DNA of 46,051 nucleotides. It comes from Eubacterium sp. CAG:251. Lineage in GTDB: Bacteria; Bacillota; Clostridia; Oscillospirales; Acutalibacteraceae. Position 1 is the stretch's first letter. Each line of letters starts with the position of its first letter. Under the pieces are notes generated by a model. It saw nothing but the letters and a program-made list of their open reading frames with translations. It had not been told where the DNA came from and searched no databases. The position numbers and the translations under genes were made by a program. The stretch is from contig FR889133.1 in assembly GCA_000436835.1 (NCBI GenBank), forward strand, positions 1-46,051, given 5' to 3'. Positions 40,711-46,051 of this stretch are shown here, in pieces.

Positions 40711-40776
40711 ATTATAAAAGAATGATATGATGAGTATTAATACAAACTATTTATTAGATAATAAGGGAATGTTATT

Positions 40777-41379
40777 ATGAATACTTGGAAAGAAGAATGC
40801 GTGTTCGTATTAGAAAATCTAGGTGGTCACGCATATTTAAAAGATATTTACGAGAAATTTTTAAAAATTCACACGAGACCAGTTACCGAAAACTATAGGG
40901 CTTCTATTCGAGACACTTTAGAAAAAGGTAGTTCAGAAAGTAAAAAATTTGACGGCACTTCACTATTCTATATGGTTGAAGGTAAGAATAAAGGTCATTA
41001 TGGACTTATAAAACAGAATAAAGCGATTTTCGATTTAACAACTGATGATGACGAGTTTTGTGAAGGGAAAGAAATGCTTAAGCAACACTTAATTAGAGAA
41101 CGGAATCAGTATTTGATAACTCTAGCAAAACAAAAATTCAAAATGGAGCATAACAATAAACTGTTCTGTGAAGCTTGTGGATTTGATTTTTCTGATAAAT
41201 ATGGCGATTTAGGAATCGGATTTATTGAAGCGCACCACATAAAACCGGTCTCCGAAATGAAACAAAACGAAAAAACAAAAATTGAAGATATTGTTATGTT
41301 ATGCTCAAATTGTCACAGTATGATACATAGAAAAAAGCCTTGGACGACTAAAGATAATTTAAAAAATATCTTGAAATAA
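40777..41379 (+). CDS. Orphan HNH endonuclease
   Basis: 200 residues. An N-terminal winged-helix-like segment (ECVFVLENLGGHAYLKDIY, residues 7-25), as seen at the start of several restriction endonucleases, is followed by a C-terminal HNH domain. Its zinc Cys are 131/134 and 176/179, and its catalytic-type residues are His153-His154 (EAHHIKP), Asn178 and His184 (CSNCHSMIH). The layout fits McrA-like or modification-dependent restriction enzymes. No methyltransferase is adjacent, which suits a type IV or solitary defence role. Codon use looks more AT-rich than the neighbouring core genes. Flanked by palindromic repeats at 40235 and 41431. Confidence 0.82.
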   Translation: MNTWKEECVFVLENLGGHAYLKDIYEKFLKIHTRPVTENYRASIRDTLEKGSSESKKFDGTSLFYMVEGKNKGHYGLIKQNKAIFDLTTDDDEFCEGKEMLKQHLIRERNQYLITLAKQKFKMEHNNKLFCEACGFDFSDKYGDLGIGFIEAHHIKPVSEMKQNEKTKIEDIVMLCSNCHSMIHRKKPWTTKDNLKNILK

Positions 41380-41430
41380 TTCTAACAATAACAAGCACAG
41401 ATAATAAATGATTAAATTAGGCATAACAAA

Positions 41431-41463
41431 AAGAGCTATCGGACTTGATATCTGATAGCTCTT
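41431..41463. repeat. Palindromic repeat AAGAGCTATCAGA family, copy 2
   Basis: AAGAGCTATCGGA / TCTGATAGCTCTT with a 7-base loop; one arm carries A-to-G, giving a GT pair. It follows the HNH gene by about 50 bp and can terminate it. Confidence 0.85.
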
Positions 41464-41582
41464 TACTTTTACAATAATTTTATAGATGAAATTAATAATT
41501 ATATCATCCGGTATAACACCAAACGTATTAAACACTCTCTGGGATATATACGCCCGGTAGAGTACAGAGATATTTAAAATCT

Positions 41583-42545
41583 CTATTTTTTACTGTTTTT
41601 AATTGCTTCATCAATAAGTTTATTAAGTTGCTTTTCTTGTGATGATGAAGTTATTGCACCAACAATTGGTTGACCTACAATATTTCCGTTTTTATCAACT
41701 ACATATGTTGTTGGATATGAATAAAGACCTGAAGTAAATTTACCGGCCTCACTCTTTGAATCAAACCAAATATTTTTGTAGGTAATACCTTTTTTAGACA
41801 AAACGTTCTTAGCATCAGATATAGCAGTCTTGTCACCGTCAAGAGTAAATGAGTTAATACCTATAACGGTACCACCTTTTTCTGCAAGTTCTTTATTAAG
41901 CTTTTCCAAATCGCCAAGTTCACCTACACAAGGATTACAAGTAGTAAACCAAAAATTAATAACAGTTACATTGTTAGATGAGAAGATGTCATCACTGTTA
42001 ACATCATTTCCGTCAAGGTCCTTACCCTTAAAGCTTGGAAATTTAGTAAGTTTGCTTTTGTCACTTACCATACCTGCACTTTCAGCGTCAACACTTTCAC
42101 CCTCGCTCGGCTTACTGCCACAGCCCGGATATTTTTGTTCTAAAGTTGTGAGTTTATCCTCAATTTTTTTAATTTGATTTGCACCGTCTTTAAGAATTTT
42201 CAACTCATCTGCAGTAAACTTATCTTTACCGTTTTCAATAGTATTGAGCAAAAAGTCGCCATAATTTGTTCCGTCTTTAATCATAGAAGTGTCCTTATTT
42301 GCTGACATAAACACTTTTTCCCAAAGCTGTGAATTACTTGAAAGAATTTCATTTTCTTTTTGCATAAGCTTTTTGTAAAGTGCAGTTGCGTCATCTAAAT
42401 TGCTTGGTTCACTTTCCATTAAATCTGAAATATCAGCAGTATTATTTGACTGAGATTTGTCGTTATTTTTAGCTGTTGAACAAGCAACAAGGCTAAACAT
42501 AAGCACTAAGACCATAAGTATAGTTAATATTCTTGATTTTTTCAT
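41583..42545 (-). CDS. TlpA-like thioredoxin-fold lipoprotein
   Basis: 320 residues. Lipoprotein signal with lipobox LVAC (Cys22), then a Ser/Asn-rich linker, a helical region (about 45-140), a short Cys-containing segment (PGCG near 140-143) and a thioredoxin-fold domain (about 165-320) with WFTTCNPC (Cys203, Cys206). The cis-Pro in SYPTTYVVD is also in place. It is a membrane-tethered extracytoplasmic thiol oxidoreductase, probably reduced or oxidised by the adjacent 4Fe-4S membrane protein. Last gene of a three-gene minus-strand operon, 5 bp after its neighbour. Confidence 0.88.
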   Translation of the reverse strand: MKKSRILTILMVLVLMFSLVACSTAKNNDKSQSNNTADISDLMESEPSNLDDATALYKKLMQKENEILSSNSQLWEKVFMSANKDTSMIKDGTNYGDFLLNTIENGKDKFTADELKILKDGANQIKKIEDKLTTLEQKYPGCGSKPSEGESVDAESAGMVSDKSKLTKFPSFKGKDLDGNDVNSDDIFSSNNVTVINFWFTTCNPCVGELGDLEKLNKELAEKGGTVIGINSFTLDGDKTAISDAKNVLSKKGITYKNIWFDSKSEAGKFTSGLYSYPTTYVVDKNGNIVGQPIVGAITSSSQEKQLNKLIDEAIKNSKK

Positions 42546-42550
42546 AATTG

Positions 42551-43510
42551 TTATTTCTCCGTTGTTATATCTTTTTTGTTATTTGTTTTAATATCTGTTT
42601 TATTATTTTCTTTTACAGTGTTGCAAAGATTTTTTTCAGGCATACCAAATCCGTAGTGAAAGCTTAGTGCATCAGTAGGACAAGCAGTTATACACTTACC
42701 ACAACGAATACACTCAGTGCTGTTTGGTGTTTTTATTACATCAACATCCATTTTACACGCTCTTGCGCATTTGCCACAAGACACGCATTTATGCTCATCA
42801 ACCTTTATTCCAAGCAACGACACCTTGTTCATCAATGCATAAAAAGCACCGAGTGGACAAATCCACTTGCAAAACGGACGATAGAAAACTACACTCAGTA
42901 CAACTACAATAATCAAAATAATAAGCTTTTGAATAAATTTATTTCCTAAAGCCGAGCGTATACCCTCATCAATAGCAGACAATGGAATTGCACCCTCAAG
43001 CACACCCTGTGGGCATATATATTTACAAAAGAACGGGTCGCCCATTCCAACATCATTAACCACAAGTATAGGTAGCAATACAACCGTCAACAGCAAGATG
43101 ATATATTTTAAATATGTTAAAGGCTTTAGTTTTTTTGTTGAAAGCTTTTTACACGGTATTTTATTAAGCAAATCTTGAAGCCAACCAAACGGACACAAAA
43201 AGCCACAAATAAATCGACCAAGCAACACGCCAAGCAAAATTAAAAATCCTGTTACATAATAGGAAAACTTAAATTTTGATGAGCCTACAACAGCCTGAAA
43301 CGAGCCGATTGGACACGCACCCGACGCAGCAGGACAAGAGTAGCAATTTAGCCCCGGTACGCACACAGCCTTGCCATTGCCATGATATATTCCGCCTTTA
43401 AAAAAATTAGGTAAATGAATATTTGTCAAAAGCGTTGCACCTGCCTGAATACAAGTACGAAAACGGCTTACAAGCTTTGAAACATTCTTTTTTCTTTTAT
43501 CCAATTCCAA
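42551..43510 (-). CDS. Polytopic 4Fe-4S membrane protein (NapH/CcdA-linked type)
   Basis: 319 residues from a TTG at 43510 that overlaps the end of the CXXC-peptide gene. Four to five membrane helices are interspersed with Cys motifs: GLNCYSCPAASGACPIG, CGFLCPFGW, CKYICPQG and CKWICPLG, the last three typical of NapH-like proteins. Two C-terminal 4Fe-4S ferredoxin clusters follow (HKCVSCGKCARACK and TECIRCGKCITACP). It likely moves electrons across the membrane to or from the TlpA-like lipoprotein. The exact donor is unknown. Confidence 0.87.
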   Translation of the reverse strand: MELDKRKKNVSKLVSRFRTCIQAGATLLTNIHLPNFFKGGIYHGNGKAVCVPGLNCYSCPAASGACPIGSFQAVVGSSKFKFSYYVTGFLILLGVLLGRFICGFLCPFGWLQDLLNKIPCKKLSTKKLKPLTYLKYIILLLTVVLLPILVVNDVGMGDPFFCKYICPQGVLEGAIPLSAIDEGIRSALGNKFIQKLIILIIVVVLSVVFYRPFCKWICPLGAFYALMNKVSLLGIKVDEHKCVSCGKCARACKMDVDVIKTPNSTECIRCGKCITACPTDALSFHYGFGMPEKNLCNTVKENNKTDIKTNNKKDITTEK

Positions 43511-43643
43511 TACACTCCAAGCATAATCTTATTGCTTTGCTAAGCACAGTGTCTGCCTCACCACGCATTGCTCCATAGCACAGCATAACCACTCCGGCAA
43601 CAAGGAAACCGATTTGAGATATTGCTTTTTTTACTTTGAACAA
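43497..43643 (-). CDS. CD1871A-type CXXC small membrane protein
   Basis: 48 residues from a TTG at 43643 with AGGGAG about 8 bases upstream; an ATG at 43661 in the same frame (54 residues) is the alternative. One hydrophobic helix (IGFLVAGVVMLCYGAM) is followed by RGEADTVLSKAIRLCLECIGIG, ending in a CLEC redox-type motif. This matches the short CD1871A family known from clostridial genomes beside 4Fe-4S and TlpA-like genes. Its 3' end overlaps the TTG start of the 4Fe-4S gene by 14 bp, so translation is coupled. Probably a small partner in the same thiol-redox chain. Confidence 0.82.
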   Translation of the reverse strand: MFKVKKAISQIGFLVAGVVMLCYGAMRGEADTVLSKAIRLCLECIGIG

Positions 43644-43693
43644 TTTAACCACTCCCTTCATTTTTCGCCTTATTATATCACGAACGATATAAA

Positions 43694-43758
43694 ATCCTTG
43701 TTAAGAAAAAAATTTAACAAAGATTTTATTTTTTTGTGTTATAATCTATAACAAAGAT
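43694..43758. promoter_or_regulatory. Divergent control region with three TTGTTA boxes
   Basis: ATCCTTGTTAAG (43694-43705) forms an inverted repeat with TTAACAAAGAT (43714-43724), and a second direct copy ATAACAAAGAT follows at 43748-43758. A TATAAT (43740-43745) for the response-regulator gene lies between the latter two; box two covers its -35 position. On the minus strand TATAAT near 43678-43673 serves the redox operon. The boxes are good candidates for the binding site of the regulator at 43794. Confidence 0.6.
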
Positions 43759-43793
43759 ATTTTACCAAATAGTACAAGTGATAGGAGATATTT

Positions 43794-44468
43794 ATGCATA
43801 TTTTAGTTGTTGAAGACGAGGTTGCTCTTTGTGACACAATCGTAAGAAGTCTTAAGCGTCTTGCTTACAGTGTTGATTATTGCTATGACGGTCAAAAGGC
43901 ATTAGATATGCTTAGTGTTGAAAGTTTCGACCTTGTTGTGCTCGATTTAAACCTACCTTATGTTGACGGAATGACAGTATTGAAAACTCTGAGGCAAACA
44001 GACATTGACACAAAGGTTTTAATTTTATCGGCTCGTTGTGAGGTTGCAGACAAGGTTTTAGGATTAGATGAAGGTGCAAATGATTATTTAACAAAACCAT
44101 TTCACTTAGATGAGCTTTCGGCAAGAATACGAAACCTTACCCTTAGAAAGTTCACTCAAAACGATATTGTTTTAAAATGTTCAAATCTTTCATTTAACAC
44201 AAAAACACGCAAAGCAGATGTAAATGATGAAGAATTATCTTTAACTCGCAAGGAAACAGGAATACTTGAATATCTAATGTTAAATCAAGGCAGACCTGTA
44301 AGTCAAGAGGAGTTGATTGAACACGTATGGGACAGCAGTGTTGACAATTTCAGCAACTCAATAAGAGTGCACATTTCATCATTAAGAAAAAAGCTTCGTA
44401 ATGCATTAGGCTATGACCCTATTCACAACCGTATAAGCGAGGGTTATGTAATGGAGGAGAAAAAATGA
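43794..44468 (+). CDS. OmpR-family response regulator
   Basis: 224 residues. Receiver domain with Glu7-Asp8, phospho-acceptor Asp51 (LVVLDLNLPYVDG), Ser in LSARC and Lys in LTKPF. A winged-helix domain covers about 130-222 (SIRVHISSLRKKLR, RISEGYVM). AGGAG precedes the ATG. The kinase starts inside its stop codon (ATGA). Divergent from the thiol-redox operon with shared control elements, so it probably regulates that operon and itself. Confidence 0.9.
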   Translation: MHILVVEDEVALCDTIVRSLKRLAYSVDYCYDGQKALDMLSVESFDLVVLDLNLPYVDGMTVLKTLRQTDIDTKVLILSARCEVADKVLGLDEGANDYLTKPFHLDELSARIRNLTLRKFTQNDIVLKCSNLSFNTKTRKADVNDEELSLTRKETGILEYLMLNQGRPVSQEELIEHVWDSSVDNFSNSIRVHISSLRKKLRNALGYDPIHNRISEGYVMEEKK

Positions 44469-45607
44469 AAAAACTTTCTTTGCAATGGCGAATAACCTTA
44501 ATGACCACAGTTTTAATTTGCATAACTTGTGTGCTAATGAATTGTTTAATCGGTTTTTCAGGCAAACGATATATGGATTCAATAGGCAACGGAATATCAG
44601 CATATAGTAAAATTGATAAAGGAAAACCGAGTTCATTTAATCCGGAAAATGAAAATCTCGACCGTGAGCTTACCATTATTATCAGTGGTGCACAAGCTTC
44701 ATTCAATACTACTAATTGGTACATAACAATTGCCGTAAGCGTACTTGGTGGTATACTTGCATATTTTGTCAGTGGTCGTGCTTTAAAGTCGCTAAAAAGT
44801 TTTGCCTCTCAAGTAGAGAATGTACAGACCAACAATTTGGCAGATATGAAATTAAGCGATGATGTTTTGCCGGAATTTAAACAGTTTTGTCAATCATTTA
44901 ACAATATGCTTGACCGACTCGACAACGGTTTTACTGCTCAGCGGCAATTCACAGGAAATGCAGCGCACGAGTTAAGAACACCACTTGCCTTAACTCAAGC
45001 ACAAATTGAACTTTTTTCTGTTGAGCACCCAAATATGAGCAACGATACAGCAGAATTTCTTGCACTGCTACAAGAGCAAAACGAAAGAATGTCACAAATG
45101 ACAAAAACTCTGCTTGAAATGAGTGAGCTTCGTACAGTTGAGTGCAAAGATACAATAGAAATTGCCCCTATGATTGAAGAAATATTTACCGACCTTGCAC
45201 CACTTGCAGAAAAAAAGAATATTCGCCTTGAATACAACGGCAATGGTATGATGATAGGCAGCGACACCTTAATTTATCGTTTATTATTTAATTTAACTGA
45301 AAACGCAATACGCTACAACAGAGAAAACGCTTCTGTAATTATAACTGTTGACGAAAAGAATAATCAGCTTTATATACGAGTTAAAGATAACGGTTATGGT
45401 ATACCTGAGCAGTACAGAGAAAGTATCTTTCAACCATTTTTCCGTGTTGATAAATCTCGTAGCAGAGCATACGGCGGTGTAGGTCTTGGACTATCACTTG
45501 TATGGGAAATTGTACTTTTGCACAACGGTACGGTAAAAGCTGAAAAAAGCGACAAAAATGGAACAGTAATGCTTGTAACACTTCCAAAAAAACAAACAAA
45601 TAATTGA
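44465..45607 (+). CDS. Sensor histidine kinase
   Basis: 380 residues. Two membrane helices (about 10-30 and 85-103) bracket a short extracytoplasmic loop of about 55 residues. A HAMP-like linker, a DHp domain with His168 in GNAAHELRTPLAL, and a HATPase domain with NLTENAIRYN (N box), DNGYGIP and GVGLGLSL (G boxes) follow. The small sensor loop has no cysteine, so a direct thiol-sensing mechanism there is not supported. Cotranscribed with the regulator. No terminator is visible directly downstream. Confidence 0.9.
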   Translation: MKKLSLQWRITLMTTVLICITCVLMNCLIGFSGKRYMDSIGNGISAYSKIDKGKPSSFNPENENLDRELTIIISGAQASFNTTNWYITIAVSVLGGILAYFVSGRALKSLKSFASQVENVQTNNLADMKLSDDVLPEFKQFCQSFNNMLDRLDNGFTAQRQFTGNAAHELRTPLALTQAQIELFSVEHPNMSNDTAEFLALLQEQNERMSQMTKTLLEMSELRTVECKDTIEIAPMIEEIFTDLAPLAEKKNIRLEYNGNGMMIGSDTLIYRLLFNLTENAIRYNRENASVIITVDEKNNQLYIRVKDNGYGIPEQYRESIFQPFFRVDKSRSRAYGGVGLGLSLVWEIVLLHNGTVKAEKSDKNGTVMLVTLPKKQTNN

Positions 45608-45785
45608 TTATTAAGTTTTATATAAATGTTTTAGATAAATTTGATATAAATATTATTTGTTACTTAATGAGTTTTTTAGTTGGAATTTATTATTGAAATA
45701 GCAATTTAAAGCTAGAAAGATTATTTTTTCAATTGGCGATTTCTAATTTAATTAATTTCTAATTTAATTATATATTAAATATAAT

Positions 45786-45820
45786 AAGAGCTATCAGACT
45801 TTCAAAATCTGATAGCTCTT
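45786..45820. repeat. Palindromic repeat AAGAGCTATCAGA family, copy 3
   Basis: AAGAGCTATCAGA / TCTGATAGCTCTT with a 9-base loop, followed by AATCTTTT. Nearly identical to copy 1, including its downstream flank. Confidence 0.9.
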
Positions 45821-45925
45821 AATCTTTTGTGAATATTATATTGTTGCCAAAATGTTGCCATTTGAAGTTGCAAAACTCTCGAAGCCTTATAAATAAGGCA
45901 TTTTAATTTATTATCAAGTTGCTAC

Positions 45926-45950
45926 GAAACAGTCCACCGGACTGTTTCTC
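45926..45950. repeat. Palindromic repeat GAAACAGTCC-ACC-GGACTGTTTC, copy 2
   Basis: Identical over 25 bases to 6527-6551. Here it is the first of three closely spaced perfect hairpins. Confidence 0.85.
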
Positions 45951-46051
45951 CCAAATCATAGATTTGGAGCAACGGTCTCGAAATCAACCTTGTTGATTTC
46001 TCACTCCCACTCGTTGCCGAAAGGCTAAACTTAACACATTTTGTTTATAAA

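Larger units (their letters stand above)
45608..46051. other. Gene-free, repeat-bearing end of window
   Basis: AT-rich with no gene or RNA that I can support. It holds the third AAGAGCTATCAGA repeat, a TTGTTGCCAAAATGTTGCCA string (45840-45859), GCCTTATAAATAAGGC (45886-45901), the GAAACAGTCC palindrome, and hairpins CCAAATC-ATA-GATTTGG (45951-45967) and GAAATCAAC-CTT-GTTGATTTC (45980-46000). Confidence 0.6.

Noticed and set aside
1..46051. CRISPR array, prophage or complete insertion sequence
   Set aside because: No regularly spaced direct repeats with unique spacers, no cas, transposase, integrase or phage structural gene was seen; the repeats present are isolated palindromes and one two-unit duplication.

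Overview
The window reads as chromosomal DNA of a low-GC, spore-lineage Clostridia bacterium, most like a gut Oscillospirales/Ruminococcaceae member. The grounds are a clear Spo0A, a T-box leader, Obg followed by Mini-RNase III, a TTG-rich choice of start codons with strong AGGAGG ribosome sites, a stand-alone AICAR transformylase, small DUF6472-type and CD1871A-type proteins, and a glycan cassette typical of human-gut Clostridiales. The taxon is inferred from gene content only; no rRNA is present.

Layout. 1-1700: the 3' end of a large cell-surface repeat protein and a 37-residue peptide gene. 1.8-6.2 kb: an operon of a 947-residue iron-sulfur flavoprotein, a HypA-like nickel chaperone without any hydrogenase beside it, and a DUF5692-type membrane protein. 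6.2-6.9 kb: a gene-free block of repeats and hairpins, including a 125-bp near-identical tandem duplication. 6.9-13 kb: housekeeping genes (RluA-type pseudouridine synthase, SDR reductase, tRNA-Val, Mini-RNase III, Obg, GAPDH). 13-17 kb: two overlapping RimK-like ATP-grasp ligases, AICAR transformylase, an RlmA-type rRNA methyltransferase and a DUF6472-type small protein.

17-20 kb: a copper module. CsoR operators sit on a near-perfect promoter, followed by CsoR and a CopA ATPase whose last 67 codons form a CopZ-like domain with its own AGGAGG and ATG. 20-26.5 kb: an envelope-stress type module of response regulator, kinase, ABC ATPase, FtsX permease and an exported three-repeat anchored protein. 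26.7-28.8 kb: an AgrA/AgrC-like pair without agrB or agrD, preceded by 9-bp direct repeats with LytTR geometry. 28.9-32.8 kb: SbcCD.

33-36.9 kb: the most informative cassette. A small helical protein overlaps a beta-helix enzyme resembling GH136 lacto-N-biosidase, followed by a GH112 lacto-N-biose phosphorylase. None has a signal peptide, so together they would degrade lacto-N-tetraose-type glycans inside the cell. 37-40 kb: a CstA-type transporter behind a T-box riboswitch, and Spo0A with an altered acidic pocket. 40.2-45.8 kb: three copies of one palindromic hairpin mark off a decayed gene plus an orphan HNH endonuclease, then a thiol-redox operon (TlpA-like lipoprotein, membrane 4Fe-4S protein, CD1871A-type CXXC peptide) divergent from its likely two-component regulator. 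The last 440 bp carry no gene, only repeats.
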